The translations under genes and the position numbers were made by a program. The notes under the pieces were generated by a model. It searched no databases and was not told the DNA's origin. It saw nothing but the letters and a program-made list of their open reading frames with translations. DNA of 64,000 nt from Bacteroidota bacterium (lineage in GTDB: Bacteria; Bacteroidota; Ignavibacteria; Kryptoniales; JAKASW01), in assembly GCA_021825585.1 (NCBI GenBank), contig JAKAGT010000015.1, positions 61,030-125,029 on the forward strand. The letters are read 5' to 3'. Below, piece by piece: positions 9,071-18,881 of this stretch. Position 1 is the stretch's first letter, and every line of letters starts with the position of its first letter.

Positions 9071-11089
9071 ATGACAAACAAATTTGAAATCGTCTCGGAT
9101 TACAAGCCGTCGGGTGATCAGCCCGGAGCGATCCGCGAACTGACGGACGGTGTCAGGAAAGGGCTGAAACACCAGACGCTGCTGGGCGTGACGGGGAGCG
9201 GCAAGACATATACAATGGCCCAGATTATTCAGAACATCAACAGGCCAACGCTTATCATTTCCCATAACAAGACGCTTGCCGCACAGCTGTATGGTGAGTT
9301 TAAGCAGTTGTTCCCAAACAACGTCGTGGAATTTTTTATTTCATACTACGACTATTACCAGCCTGAAGCATATATCCCTCAAACGGATACTTACATCGAA
9401 AAAGACTCGTCAATCAACGACGAGATAGACCGACTGCGTCTCCGCGCCACGAGTTCGCTGCTCAGCGGCCGGCAGGACGTTCTGGTGGTGGCATCAGTCT
9501 CATGCATCTACGGTATCGGCTCTCCGTTGGATTACCGCAATGAAGTCGTGGCGCTCACGCGCGGAGAGAAGATGGGACGGAGGCATCTTCAGGAGCTGCT
9601 CATCCAAAGTCTCTACGCGCGCAACGATGTAGAGTTTACGCGGGGGACCTTTCGGGCACGTGGGGATGTAGTGGAGATTTTTCCGGCCTACGAGATCGAA
9701 GAGGCGGTCAGGGTGGAATTCTTCGGCGATGAAATCGAGTCACTCAGGACATTCGATCCGCTGACCGGGGCGCCCGGCCTCGAAATGGAAGAGGTGAAGA
9801 TCTATCCGGCGAGGCACTTCGTTACGAGCGAAGAGAATATCGATAGAGCCATCACGAGCATTCAGGCCGAGCTGGGCGAAAGGCTCGCAGACCTCCGTGC
9901 AATGGGGAAATACCTTGAGGCGCAGAGGCTCGAACAGCGAACCCGCTTCGATGTCGAAATGATGCGCGAAGTCGGCTACTGCAACGGGATCGAAAACTAC
10001 TCACGTCACATTACGAACCGACAGCCGGGACAGCGGCCGTACGTTCTACTCGACTATTTTCCTGAAGACTTCCTCATGTTCATCGATGAATCGCACCAAA
10101 CCATACCGCAACTTCGGGCGATGTATCACGGAGACCGGTCCCGCAAGATGACCCTGGTTGAATATGGGTTCAGGCTTCCCTCCGCCCTGGACAACAGGCC
10201 GCTTAAGTTCGATGAGTTCGAGACGATGGTTCACCAGGCTGTATTTGTGAGTGCAACCCCTTCAGATTACGAGCTGGAAAAAAGCAAGGGGGTAATCGTG
10301 GAGCAGGTAATCCGGCCGACAGGGATAGTCGATCCCGAGGTCGAGGTAAGGCCGGTGAAAAACCAGATGGACGATCTGATTCATGAGATACGGGAGCGCG
10401 TCAAGTTATCGGAGCGGACGCTGGTGACCACGCTTACAAAGAGGATGGCAGAGGACCTGACCGAATACTTACAGGGGCTGAATGTTCGGGTGAAGTACAT
10501 CCATTCGGATATTGATTCGCTCGAACGCGTCTCCATACTCCGGGACCTTCGCCTCGGCGAGTTCGACGTACTTGTGGGAGTCAACCTTCTCCGCGAGGGC
10601 CTCGACCTTCCCGAAGTCTCACTCGTTGCAATCCTCGACGCAGACAAAGAGGGATTCCTTCGTTCGGAAAAGTCTTTGATTCAGACCGCGGGGAGAGCTG
10701 CCAGGAACATCGGAAGCAGGGTTATCCTTTACGCCGATACTGTGACCAGAAGCATGAGCAAAATGATGAGCGAAACCGACCGGCGGAGGAAGATCCAGAA
10801 AGAGTTTAATATTCAACATAACATCGAACCTAAGTCCATAGTGAAGACAACCGAAGAGATAATGGCTTCGACGGCGATCGCGGACGTCCGCGGGGAAAGT
10901 GAGGAAAAGACCAGAAAGTCCCAGCAGGCAGGCGTCAGCGAAAGCAAGCAGAAGTATCTTACCGATGCTCAGAGGAAGGACCTCATTGACAGACTGACTA
11001 AAGAAATGTATCAGGCGGCTAAGGGCCTTGATTTCGAAAAAGCGGCGGAGCTGCGGGATGAAATACACCGGTTGTCGGCTAAAGGATAA
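9071..11089 (+). CDS. uvrB: Excinuclease ABC subunit B
   Basis: This is the damage-verifying helicase-like subunit of nucleotide excision repair, acting with UvrA and UvrC on DNA. It has 672 residues, normal for the family. Visible features are the Walker [15 protein letters not shown] near residue 40, the beta-hairpin region [21 protein letters not shown], the helicase motif [14 protein letters not shown], the motif [11 protein letters not shown], motifs V-VI ([26 protein letters not shown]) and a C-terminal UVR domain ([20 protein letters not shown]) that binds UvrC. A GTG at 9068 directly precedes ATG 9071; the ATG is preferred. The comF gene starts six bases downstream. Confidence 0.98.
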   Translation: MTNKFEIVSDYKPSGDQPGAIRELTDGVRKGLKHQTLLGVTGSGKTYTMAQIIQNINRPTLIISHNKTLAAQLYGEFKQLFPNNVVEFFISYYDYYQPEAYIPQTDTYIEKDSSINDEIDRLRLRATSSLLSGRQDVLVVASVSCIYGIGSPLDYRNEVVALTRGEKMGRRHLQELLIQSLYARNDVEFTRGTFRARGDVVEIFPAYEIEEAVRVEFFGDEIESLRTFDPLTGAPGLEMEEVKIYPARHFVTSEENIDRAITSIQAELGERLADLRAMGKYLEAQRLEQRTRFDVEMMREVGYCNGIENYSRHITNRQPGQRPYVLLDYFPEDFLMFIDESHQTIPQLRAMYHGDRSRKMTLVEYGFRLPSALDNRPLKFDEFETMVHQAVFVSATPSDYELEKSKGVIVEQVIRPTGIVDPEVEVRPVKNQMDDLIHEIRERVKLSERTLVTTLTKRMAEDLTEYLQGLNVRVKYIHSDIDSLERVSILRDLRLGEFDVLVGVNLLREGLDLPEVSLVAILDADKEGFLRSEKSLIQTAGRAARNIGSRVILYADTVTRSMSKMMSETDRRRKIQKEFNIQHNIEPKSIVKTTEEIMASTAIADVRGESEEKTRKSQQAGVSESKQKYLTDAQRKDLIDRLTKEMYQAAKGLDFEKAAELRDEIHRLSAKG

Positions 11090-11094
11090 GCGCC

Positions 11095-11799
11095 GTGGAC
11101 ACTCTCTTGGGAATTGTCGAAGCGTTTGTCAATTTTGTTTATCCTCCTACGTGCATGACCTGCTGGAGAGATCTGAAGCGCGGCGAGGCCTTCATCTGCA
11201 TGAAATGCTGGGACAGCTTCGAGCGGGTATCGCCGACCGAGGCGATAATCCAGGCGATCGAACGCAAGTTTCTGATTGACGAGACTGTCGACAAGATCGA
11301 TGCGGTGTTCTTGTTCGAACAGGATCCGGGGGTACGTACGGCAGTGCATCTTTTGAAATACGGCGGTGCGGAGAAAATAGCCGACAGATTCGGAATCCTG
11401 ATAGCCGGGAAGATTGTCGGAGACCCTAAACTGTCTATGTGTGATATGCTGGCTCCCGTCCCGCTGCATCCAGCACGCAAACGTGAACGCGGCTACAACC
11501 AGAGCGAACTAATTGCAGAAAGACTTTCCGGCGAGCTCGGAATCAGGCACGAACCTGATCTTCTGAGAAGGGTCCGGCAGACGCAGTCACAAACGATGTT
11601 CGATGCGGAGGGAAGGAGACGAAATATCGCGGGAGCGTTTTCGATTGCTGAGCGGTTTACCAGCGAGGTGAAAGGCAAAAAGATACTCCTGATAGACGAT
11701 GTCATAACGACGGGTTCCACAATCAAAGAATGCGCCGGTGTTCTTCGAAATAATGGAGCGTCCGAAGTGTATGGCGCGGCGGCAGCTGTGACGATCTGA
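11095..11799 (+). CDS. comF: ComF family phosphoribosyltransferase-like protein
   Basis: This protein is related to competence factor ComFC/GntX. It has an N-terminal zinc-finger segment with paired cysteines (CMTCW near residue 19 and CMKCW near residue 36) and a C-terminal type I phosphoribosyltransferase fold. The PRPP-binding loop is ILLIDDVITTGSTI at about 200-213, and PVPLHPARKRERGYNQSELIA is the typical ComF signature (about 122-142). The start is a GTG at 11095, with AAAGGA lying about ten bases upstream. In competent bacteria ComF helps take up DNA as single strands; in many others the role is unknown. Co-transcription with uvrB is likely from the six-base gap. Confidence 0.88.
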   Translation: MDTLLGIVEAFVNFVYPPTCMTCWRDLKRGEAFICMKCWDSFERVSPTEAIIQAIERKFLIDETVDKIDAVFLFEQDPGVRTAVHLLKYGGAEKIADRFGILIAGKIVGDPKLSMCDMLAPVPLHPARKRERGYNQSELIAERLSGELGIRHEPDLLRRVRQTQSQTMFDAEGRRRNIAGAFSIAERFTSEVKGKKILLIDDVITTGSTIKECAGVLRNNGASEVYGAAAAVTI

Positions 11800-11953
11800 C
11801 TTATGGTAGCAATGATGACCAATTCCTGCGGGCGGGATGAGAGTACTTAGTGGTGTGGTAACTTATCCATCTTCATGAACCCGCGGACACATCGACTTGC
11901 TCATCCATCCTGATTTACCTTGGAATTTCCCGTCTCATCCTTTAAACTTCGGT

Positions 11954-12910
11954 ATGAAGAAGACAATCCTTTTCCTTTCGTTAGCCGTGATGCTGAGTTC
12001 ATGCTCGAAGAAGTCACCACAACAGCAGGCAGAGATGTTACAGAGTACAACACATTACCCGACAGTACCCATACCCGCGTTTGATGCGGACTCCGCGTTT
12101 GACTACCTCGTGAAGCAAGTCGATTTCGGCCCCCGTAGCCCGAACAGCGCAGCGCACGAACAGTGCCTTCTGTACCTCCAACAGGAATTCAGTCGTTATG
12201 CAGATACGGTTCAACTGGAGAATTTCAATGTCCCCGGTTACGATGGAGTGCTCCTTCATCTGACGAATATCATAGTGAGTTTCAATATGAAGGCGACAAC
12301 GCGTGTGCTCCTCTCGGCTCACTGGGATTCCAGGCCGCGAGCCGACCATCAACCCGGGGGTCCCGTCGACAAGCCAATTCCGGGTGCGGACGATGGCGCC
12401 AGCGGTGTCGCGGTTCTTCTCGAGATGGCCCGTGATTTCAAACAGTCGCCTCCTCCTGTGGGTGTCGACATAATGTTGTGGGACGGAGAAGACTACGGGA
12501 AAGAAGGTGAACTGGACTACTATTGCCTCGGATCGAAGTATTGGGCCGCGACGAAACCTTATTCTTATCAACCCGATTTCGCAGTCAACCTGGATATGAT
12601 AGGCCAGAAGGATCTCCGGATCGAGAAGGAGGGCTATTCGGTTCAGTATGCACCCGACGTGGTCAATCTAATCTGGAATACCGCTGCTGAGATGAACGTG
12701 CCCCAGTTCGTGGACAGCCTGGGCGACACGATTTACGACGACCATATTCCACTCCAGAATGCCGGCATCAAGGCCGTCGACCTGATTGACTTCAACTACA
12801 AGTATTGGCATACCCTCGAGGACACGCCGGACAAGTGTAGCCCTCAAAGCCTGTCGTCGGTGGGAAGGGTATTGCTCGATGTCCTTTATAGAAAGATTCC
12901 GATCAGTTAA
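11954..12910 (+). CDS. M28-family lipoprotein, glutaminyl-cyclase-like
   Basis: This is an exported zinc-dependent hydrolase-fold protein. The frame is open from a TTG at 11897, but ATG 11954 gives a classical lipoprotein signal (MKKTILFLSLAVMLSSC, lipobox LSSC), so I use it. Zinc and active-site motifs are LLSAHWDSRP, GADDGASGVAVLLEMA, LWDGEDYG, VNLDMIG and YKYWHTLEDT. HWDSRP with the late WHTLED signature is the pattern of bacterial glutaminyl-peptide cyclotransferases within M28, which form N-terminal pyroglutamate. An aminopeptidase cannot be excluded. The prmA gene starts one base after the stop, so the two are probably co-transcribed. Confidence 0.85.
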   Translation: MKKTILFLSLAVMLSSCSKKSPQQQAEMLQSTTHYPTVPIPAFDADSAFDYLVKQVDFGPRSPNSAAHEQCLLYLQQEFSRYADTVQLENFNVPGYDGVLLHLTNIIVSFNMKATTRVLLSAHWDSRPRADHQPGGPVDKPIPGADDGASGVAVLLEMARDFKQSPPPVGVDIMLWDGEDYGKEGELDYYCLGSKYWAATKPYSYQPDFAVNLDMIGQKDLRIEKEGYSVQYAPDVVNLIWNTAAEMNVPQFVDSLGDTIYDDHIPLQNAGIKAVDLIDFNYKYWHTLEDTPDKCSPQSLSSVGRVLLDVLYRKIPIS

Positions 12911-12911
12911 A

Positions 12912-13763
12912 ATGAGTGACAAGTATTTTCAACTCAAGATTTCCGCCGACTCTCAGGTAAACGACCTTGTCGTCGGATTCCTTAGCGATGTTGGGGCCGA
13001 AGGGTTTGTCGAAGAAGGCACCGGTCTGTCATGTTATTTTTCGGAGGACAAGTGGAATCCGGCTTTTGAGTCCGATGTCAGGGAATTCCTGGAGAGCCTG
13101 AAGGCGCAGGGTAAGATAGAGTTGTTCGACGTAGGTGTGACTACCATCCGCAATCAGGATTGGAACAAGCAGTGGGAGGAATCGATAGTTCCGGTGGAGG
13201 TGACGGAAAACATAGTCATCAAACCGAGCTGGAAAGAATATGTCGGTCCCGCGAAGATTGTCATCGAGATCGATCCGAAGATGTCTTTCGGCACTGGTCA
13301 TCATGAGACCACAAGGATGATGGTGCAGGAACTTGAACATTACATAAAAGGGAACGAGCGCGTCCTCGACGTAGGCACCGGGACTGGAGTTCTCGCCATC
13401 GCAGCAATAAAACTCGGGGCCGAGCTATGCGTGGCTGTCGACAATGATTCCTGGTCCATAGGCAATTCGCGTGAGAATATTGAAAGGAACGGCGTAGCAG
13501 GCAAGATACGCCTGGTGAAAGGGGAAATCGAATCGGTCCAGGAGGATGAGTTTGATATCGTCGCGGCCAATCTGAACCGCAATACTCTCATTTATATCAG
13601 AGAGGATCTTTATAGGAAGTGCAAGAACGGCGGCATTCTCTTGTTGGCAGGAGTGCTCACAGCTGACGAAAAGGATGTCTCCGGTTATTATGGACAGGTT
13701 GGCTTCAAGCTGGTTGAAACCAGGCGGGAAGCGGAGTGGTCCGCACTGGTACTGTCGAAATGA
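12912..13763 (+). CDS. prmA: Ribosomal protein L11 methyltransferase
   Basis: This SAM-dependent enzyme trimethylates ribosomal protein L11. It has 283 residues. The N-terminal alpha/beta domain shows the family signature WNKQWEESIVPVEV, followed by MSFGTGHHETTRMM at about 121-134, SAM motif I VLDVGTGTGVLAIAAIKLGA, AVDNDSWSIGNSRENI and the substrate-pocket motif VAANLNRNTLI. A longer open frame starts at 12786 inside the peptidase gene, but homology starts at ATG 12912. The stop codon overlaps the start of the next gene (ATGA at 13760-13763). Confidence 0.95.
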   Translation: MSDKYFQLKISADSQVNDLVVGFLSDVGAEGFVEEGTGLSCYFSEDKWNPAFESDVREFLESLKAQGKIELFDVGVTTIRNQDWNKQWEESIVPVEVTENIVIKPSWKEYVGPAKIVIEIDPKMSFGTGHHETTRMMVQELEHYIKGNERVLDVGTGTGVLAIAAIKLGAELCVAVDNDSWSIGNSRENIERNGVAGKIRLVKGEIESVQEDEFDIVAANLNRNTLIYIREDLYRKCKNGGILLLAGVLTADEKDVSGYYGQVGFKLVETRREAEWSALVLSK

Positions 13764-14686
13764 GATATGCATCGATAGATATAGGGACCAATACGATCCT
13801 GATGCTCGTCGGTGAGATAGATGGGGGACTGTCGATAAGTCGATTGGAAGATTTCTATGAGGTCCCACGCGTCGGGAAAGGCATCTCTTCCTCTAAGCTA
13901 CTGGCGCAGGATGCTATGATGCGGGGCGTGAAAGTGCTGGAGAGGTATCGCGAGATCGCGCAGGAATATCGGGTCGATAGAGTTGTCGCATCCGCAACGA
14001 GCGCGGTCAGGGATGCTCATAACAGGCTCGATTTCGTGAATCTTGTCCGTCAAAGATGCGGGATGGATGTCGAGATCATCGACGGCGTGACCGAAGCCCG
14101 ACTCGGCTTCATGGGAGCCTTGAGCGCGATTTCGGACAAGATAGAACCGACGCTTGTTATTGACATAGGGGGCGGAAGTACCGAGTTGAGCTTCGGGACT
14201 GAGATGGAGCCCCGGTACACGAAGAGCCTTGACATCGGTGCTGTTCGATTGACTGAGAGATTCTTCACGAGTGTTCCTCCGGCTTCCGACGAAGTGGAAA
14301 AGGCGATCGAGTTTATAAGGAGGGCGGCGGTCCGGTTCCCGTTTTCAAAGGCAAGAGCCAGCCGTGTATTCGCGGTCGCGGGCACGGCCACCACAATCGC
14401 TCTGATAGCGCAGAAAAAGTATGAATTTGACCTCGCTGCAGTTACAAATTATGAGATGAGCCGAGGAGGTCTCGATGAAGTGCTGAGTGATTTGCGAAAA
14501 ATGTCACCGTCAGAGGTAAGGAAGATTACCGCAGCGGCCGAGGGAAGAGAAGATGTCCTTCTGGCCGGGGCGCTGATCCTGTCCGAAATACTGAAAGCAT
14601 CGGGGGCTCAGACTTTTTTGACTACTGACCGCGGTCTCCGTTATGGGTACATGATTTACAAACACAGGCAATTGTTGGCAGGATGA
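13760..14686 (+). CDS. Ppx/GppA family exopolyphosphatase
   Basis: This is an ASKHA-fold phosphatase that degrades polyphosphate and/or pppGpp. It has 308 residues, the short form without the extra C-terminal HD domain. Signature motifs are YASIDIGTNTILMLVGEI at the N-terminus, VASATSAVRDAHN, VTEARLGFMGA, VIDIGGGSTELSFG and VFAVAGTATTIALIA. ATG 13760 overlaps the prmA stop in an ATGA junction; a longer start at 13736 would lie inside prmA. The stop in turn overlaps the next start (ATGA at 14683-14686). The chain of four-base overlaps indicates one operon with translational coupling. Confidence 0.92.
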   Translation: MRYASIDIGTNTILMLVGEIDGGLSISRLEDFYEVPRVGKGISSSKLLAQDAMMRGVKVLERYREIAQEYRVDRVVASATSAVRDAHNRLDFVNLVRQRCGMDVEIIDGVTEARLGFMGALSAISDKIEPTLVIDIGGGSTELSFGTEMEPRYTKSLDIGAVRLTERFFTSVPPASDEVEKAIEFIRRAAVRFPFSKARASRVFAVAGTATTIALIAQKKYEFDLAAVTNYEMSRGGLDEVLSDLRKMSPSEVRKITAAAEGREDVLLAGALILSEILKASGAQTFLTTDRGLRYGYMIYKHRQLLAG

Positions 14687-15996
14687 GCCCGTCATCACTA
14701 GCAGGTCACGTTATTGAACTGATCGATGAGATCTTGAAATCTAGACTCCCCGCAGACCGGGTCGTCGCAGATTTCTACAAAGAGCGGCGTTATCTGGGAT
14801 CTCACGACAGGCGTTGGATAACTGAGAAAGTCTACGGCATAATCAGAAACTATATCCTCCTGAGGGAGGTTGCCGGGACATGTGCGCCCAGGAAAGACTC
14901 GGTTTACACTTTCCTGATATACGAACTCCTGTTGGTAAAGATGCAGACCGACGAGCTTGAAGGGGGCTACTCCAAACTGATGGAGACTTATCGGCTCGCC
15001 GGTTACGAGATTGATCTGCTCAGCTTGAGCGAGTGTGCCGAGAGGAGGATGGAGGAAATCAGAATCTCGGACGAAGGGATGTTCACGATGAATTCATTCC
15101 CCGAATTTTTCGCCGAGCTTCTCCCGGCCAGCATTCAACCTGATGCGCTTCCAATAATGCTTGCTCTTAACCATGAAGCACGTGTGTGCGTCAGAGTCGA
15201 CACGAACAGAATTTCCAGAGACGATGTCATGGCCGATTTTCGACGGCAGGGAATTGAGGCCGCCGCCTCTGATTTGTCTCCTATGGGAATATATTTGCCG
15301 AGACGCGTGAACCTGAACAACGTCGCGCTATATAAGGACGGCGTGATCGATATACAGGAGGAAGCCAGTCAGATAGTCGGGTTGGCGGTGGACCCGAAGG
15401 AAGGTGAGACTATTGTCGATGCATGTGCCGGGGCGGGAGGGAAGAGTCTGGAACTGGCGGCCCTGTCAGGCGGCGGTGCACGCATCTATGCGCTTGACGT
15501 GGACCAGAACCGGCTTAATGCTCTCGCTGAACGCGCCGGGAAAAGCGGTTTTGAAAATATTGAAGTAATTAAAGTCCAACCCGACGGACTGGAGGGCGCC
15601 GAGAGCATTATCGGAACTGCAGATAAAGTCGTGGTGGACGCTCCATGTACGGGGAGCGGAACGATTCGGCGCAATCCCGATAAGAAATTTCGACTGACTA
15701 GATCTCTCGTACAGACCCATGCCTCCTATCAGAAGGATATCATCCAACGATATTCGAAATTGGTGAAGGTAGACGGATATTTATATTACGCGACCTGCAG
15801 CATCTTCGCGGATGAAAATCAATCCGTGGTCGAGTGGTTCATAAAGTCCAACCCGCAGTTTCGGGTCATCGACATTTCGCTTAGTCTGACAGACCCGAAG
15901 TATGCAGGTTTGATAGAAAATGGTTTTCTGGCGATCTATCCTCACCGGCACGAGATGGACGGCTTCTTTGCCGCGGCTATGAAGCGCCAAGGCTAA
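14683..15996 (+). CDS. RsmB/NOP-type rRNA cytosine-C5 methyltransferase
   Basis: This SAM-dependent RNA m5C methyltransferase has 437 residues. The N-terminal helical part resembles the NusB-like domain of RsmB (DRRWITEKVYGIIRNY). The catalytic part has IDIQEEASQIV, SAM motif I VDACAGAGGKSLELAAL at about 245-261, motif IV VVVDAPCTGSGTIRRNPD with one catalytic cysteine and motif VI YYATCSIFADENQ with the nucleophilic cysteine. The likely target is 16S rRNA C967, but the exact site is not shown by sequence. Its 3' end overlaps the convergent cysteine desulfurase by 20 bases (15977-15996). Confidence 0.9.
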   Translation: MSPSSLAGHVIELIDEILKSRLPADRVVADFYKERRYLGSHDRRWITEKVYGIIRNYILLREVAGTCAPRKDSVYTFLIYELLLVKMQTDELEGGYSKLMETYRLAGYEIDLLSLSECAERRMEEIRISDEGMFTMNSFPEFFAELLPASIQPDALPIMLALNHEARVCVRVDTNRISRDDVMADFRRQGIEAAASDLSPMGIYLPRRVNLNNVALYKDGVIDIQEEASQIVGLAVDPKEGETIVDACAGAGGKSLELAALSGGGARIYALDVDQNRLNALAERAGKSGFENIEVIKVQPDGLEGAESIIGTADKVVVDAPCTGSGTIRRNPDKKFRLTRSLVQTHASYQKDIIQRYSKLVKVDGYLYYATCSIFADENQSVVEWFIKSNPQFRVIDISLSLTDPKYAGLIENGFLAIYPHRHEMDGFFAAAMKRQG

Positions 15997-17194
15997 TCTT
16001 CTTTCTCTTTCCGATTCTTCCCACAATCTCGGCCAGTCTGTCTGCAGCGAATGACAGCTCGTCTTCCGTCGTATACCTGCCGAACGAAAATCTCACGGTA
16101 GCCATCGTGGTTCTGTCGTCGCGCCCAAGCGCTTTGATCACATGAGACGGCTGCAGGCTTCCGGAGCTGCATGCCGATCCGCTTGTAACCGCAATTCCCT
16201 CGAGATCCATGTTGATGATCAGGGCCTCGCCATCAATATCCATCTCCTTGCTGTCGACCGAAACGCTCAGGATATTCGGAAGTGAATTATCCGCCGGTGA
16301 GTTGAAGATGACAGCCGGGACTTTTTCGCCGATGATATTCCGCATGTGCGAGTTCAGCCTGAGAAGCCTATCATGCTCCTGCTGCATCTCTTCACCTGCC
16401 AATTCCGCCGCCTTTGAGAATCCAGCGACGAGGGGAATGCTCTCAGTCCCGGCCCGCCTGTTTCTCTCCTGTGAACCGCCATGGAGGAGAGGATCGAGAT
16501 CGATTCCCCTTCTCACATACAGTGCACCGATTCCTTTCGGCCCGTAGATCTTGTGCGCGGTGAATGAGGCAAGGTCGACGCCCGTTTCTTCTACGTTGAA
16601 TCCGATTTTGCCGAACGACTGGACCGCGTCGGTGTGAAAGAGTGAACCTTTTTCGTGCGCAATAGCCGCGAGCGTGGTCAAATTCTGTATGACACCGGTT
16701 TCATTGTTGACGTGAATGACGCTGACGAGAAATGTCTCGGGCGTGATAGAGTCCAGGAGCGCTTCTTCCCGCACGATACCCTGCGAATCGACAGGGACGA
16801 TTCTTACGTCGAATCCGTTCTTCGAAAGTACTTCTGCCGAATGAAGAATCGCGTGGTGTTCTATGGCAGATATTATGAGTCGTTTCTTCTTACTTCCGTA
16901 TCTGGCAGCCAGGCCGAGAAGCGCCGTGTTGTCGGACTCCGTCCCGCCGCTGGTGAAGTAAACTTCCGAACTCCGTGCGCCGATAAGCGCCGCTATCGAC
17001 TCGCGGCTTTGCTCCAGCGCGGCTTTTGCCTCTCTGCCGAAGGAATGGATGCTTGATGCGTTTCCAAATGTCGAAGTGAAATAAGGGGCCATTGTTTCAA
17101 CCACACGCCTGTCTACCGGAGTAGTTGCAGTGTAGTCGAGATATATTCGTCGCATGATCTTTTTCATCAAATATAAAACCCCGAAATGAAACAT
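15977..17194 (-). CDS. Cysteine desulfurase (IscS/NifS class V aminotransferase)
   Basis: This PLP enzyme takes sulfur from cysteine for Fe-S clusters and thiolation. Homology begins at IYLDYTATTPVD, about residue 16. Further motifs are FTSGGTESDNTALLG, SAIEHHAIL, VIHVNNETGVIQ, the PLP-lysine segment SFTAHKIYGPKGIGALYV and the catalytic-cysteine loop VTSGSACSSGS. Possible starts are 17194, 17167 and 17155. The longest has GGGGGAC about five bases upstream; the shortest matches the family N-terminus best. The gene runs opposite to its neighbours and converges on the RsmB-like gene. No scaffold gene (iscU or nifU) is next to it, so iscS versus nifS cannot be decided. Confidence 0.93.
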   Translation of the reverse strand: MFHFGVLYLMKKIMRRIYLDYTATTPVDRRVVETMAPYFTSTFGNASSIHSFGREAKAALEQSRESIAALIGARSSEVYFTSGGTESDNTALLGLAARYGSKKKRLIISAIEHHAILHSAEVLSKNGFDVRIVPVDSQGIVREEALLDSITPETFLVSVIHVNNETGVIQNLTTLAAIAHEKGSLFHTDAVQSFGKIGFNVEETGVDLASFTAHKIYGPKGIGALYVRRGIDLDPLLHGGSQERNRRAGTESIPLVAGFSKAAELAGEEMQQEHDRLLRLNSHMRNIIGEKVPAVIFNSPADNSLPNILSVSVDSKEMDIDGEALIINMDLEGIAVTSGSACSSGSLQPSHVIKALGRDDRTTMATVRFSFGRYTTEDELSFAADRLAEIVGRIGKRKKISLGAS

Positions 17195-17240
17195 TTTGTC
17201 CCCCGCCTTTCAGGTCGTTCTTGAGTCTTCTTTCCTGACG

Positions 17241-17269
17241 TTGATTTTATATACAGGCGCATCTATATT
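17241..17269 (+). promoter_or_regulatory. Sigma-70-type promoter before the Crp/Fnr gene
   Basis: TTGATT (17241-17246) and TATATT (17264-17269) are separated by exactly 17 bases. Transcription would start near 17276, about 45 bases before the ATG at 17322. It lies in the divergent gap between the cysteine desulfurase and the regulator. This is a sequence match only. Confidence 0.6.
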
Positions 17270-17321
17270 TTTCTTGAGAATTTTGAAGCCATTCACAAAC
17301 TGAGAACGTGGGAGCACTGAG

Positions 17322-18005
17322 ATGAGAGAGGCAATTGAATTCCTGAAGAATGCGCTCATTTTTGAGGGACTCGAGGAAAGAGACTTTGCCAGGATCAGTG
17401 CATGCGGCGTGAGAAAGACTTACCAGAAGGGAGATGTAATTGTAAGGGCCGAAGAGTCGGGCTCGGCATTGTTCGTGATTATTCAGGGAGAAGTGAAAAT
17501 AGTACGAAATGGGGATGACGGAAGGGAAGTTGTCCTGAATATACTGGGTCCGAACGATGTCTTCGGTGAGTTGTCTCTACTGGACGGGGAGGCCCGCGCT
17601 TCGAGCGTCGTGGCACTCGAAGCTCCCGAACTTTTCACTATTTATCGCAAGGATTTCCTCGCATTGTTGAACGAGTACCCCAGCATCGCGGGCTCTATGC
17701 TCAAGACTCTGGCCCGCCGGGTCCGGAAGGCGGAGTCGATGATAAAGAGCCTGTCGCGAAAAGATGCTTATCATCGTGTCGGCTTTGTTCTTCTTCAGTT
17801 TGCCGATGAGCGAGGGCACATAAGGAATGGCAAGGTGGAAATTGATGACCTCCCCGTACGCCAGGAAATTGCGAAGCTGGCAGGAACAACCCGGGAGACC
17901 GTCTCCCGTACTTTCGGGAGAATGGAAAGATTCAACCTTATTACCGTTTTGGGAAATACGGTAATAGTTCAGGATTACGAATCATTCAGGCAGAAATTCA
18001 TATAA
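17322..18005 (+). CDS. Crp/Fnr family transcriptional regulator
   Basis: This 227-residue regulator has an N-terminal cyclic-nucleotide-type sensor fold (about 15-130, NDVFGELSLLDGEARASSV) and a C-terminal winged helix (about 150-225) whose recognition segment is IAKLAGTTRETVSRTFGRM. The RxTxSR element predicts binding to a CRP/FNR-like palindrome. The N-terminus has no four-cysteine iron-sulfur motif, so it is not a classical FNR; FGELSLLDGEARASSV resembles the phosphate-binding cassette of CRP. GGGAG upstream supports ATG 17322, and a good promoter lies at 17241-17269. The PHP gene follows by 7 bases. The ligand and targets are unknown. Confidence 0.9.
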   Translation: MREAIEFLKNALIFEGLEERDFARISACGVRKTYQKGDVIVRAEESGSALFVIIQGEVKIVRNGDDGREVVLNILGPNDVFGELSLLDGEARASSVVALEAPELFTIYRKDFLALLNEYPSIAGSMLKTLARRVRKAESMIKSLSRKDAYHRVGFVLLQFADERGHIRNGKVEIDDLPVRQEIAKLAGTTRETVSRTFGRMERFNLITVLGNTVIVQDYESFRQKFI

Positions 18006-18012
18006 AGCGATC

Positions 18013-18870
18013 GTGAGTATTTCACAAGAAGCTTCCGAGAGGTTTGACCTTCATACACATACCGCACGTTCCGATGGTGCGCTTCCGACTTGCGATCTCT
18101 TGCGAAGGGCAAGAGAGTCAGGACTGACGACGATAGCGATAGCCGATCATGACACGATCTCCGCACTTGATGAAGCCCGTGAATATTCCGGGCAGGTTGG
18201 GCTTGGAGTCGTTCCAGGAATAGAGATCACGACCGGGTACAAACATTTCCAGCTGCATTTTCTTGGATACTTCATCGACTATAGCGACAAGAAATTCCTC
18301 ACCAGGTTGGATGGGTTGCGTGATGCGAGGGTCTTTCGGGCCAAGAGGATCATCGCGAAGCTCAACAGGATCAAGATACCCTTAAAATTCGAATCGGTAA
18401 TTGAAAGGGCGGGACCTGAGAATTCCATCGGGCGACCTCACATTGCGAACACGATGGTTGAAGAGGGGTTCGCCGGGAGTTACGATGAGGTATTTCATAA
18501 ATACATAGGAATTGGGAAGCCGGCCTACGAAGCAAATCCGCCGTTTCCACCCGATGAAGCGATCAGGATGATTTCGGCGGCTGGCGGCCTGAGCTTTCTC
18601 GCGCATCCGTCGCATTATGTGAACACTGCCATGCTGCATTACCTGGTGAAGGCAGGACTCGACGGTGTGGAAGTGATTCACCCGTCTCATTCACCCGAAG
18701 AAGTCGAATTCTACGGGAAGTTCGCCGATGAAAATTCGCTTCTTAAATCTGGAGGGAGTGATTTCCATGGTGGGCTGAAAAACGACGACGCGAACCTCGG
18801 CAAATATTATATCGGCCGGGACTGGCTCGATGCAATCCGGGCGAGAGTCGGCAAAAGAAATATCGAATAA
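18013..18870 (+). CDS. PHP-domain metal-dependent phosphoesterase (RNase AM-like)
   Basis: This is a polymerase-and-histidinol-phosphatase-type hydrolase of 285 residues. Metal-binding motifs are FDLHTHTARSDG (about 11-22), IAIADHDTISALDEA, GIEITTGY, FLAHPSHYV and GGSDFHGG. This arrangement fits the YciV/TrpH group, whose characterised members cleave 3',5'-bisnucleotides or trim RNA 5' ends. The start is a GTG at 18013, without a strong ribosome-binding site. It sits seven bases after the Crp/Fnr gene and twelve before ribH, so the three may form one operon. The natural substrate here is an inference. Confidence 0.87.
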   Translation: MSISQEASERFDLHTHTARSDGALPTCDLLRRARESGLTTIAIADHDTISALDEAREYSGQVGLGVVPGIEITTGYKHFQLHFLGYFIDYSDKKFLTRLDGLRDARVFRAKRIIAKLNRIKIPLKFESVIERAGPENSIGRPHIANTMVEEGFAGSYDEVFHKYIGIGKPAYEANPPFPPDEAIRMISAAGGLSFLAHPSHYVNTAMLHYLVKAGLDGVEVIHPSHSPEEVEFYGKFADENSLLKSGGSDFHGGLKNDDANLGKYYIGRDWLDAIRARVGKRNIE

Positions 18871-18881
18871 AGGAGAATCCT

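Noticed and set aside
17322..18005. Oxygen-sensing FNR
   Set aside because: No cluster of four cysteines at the N-terminus; only a Crp/Fnr family call is justified.
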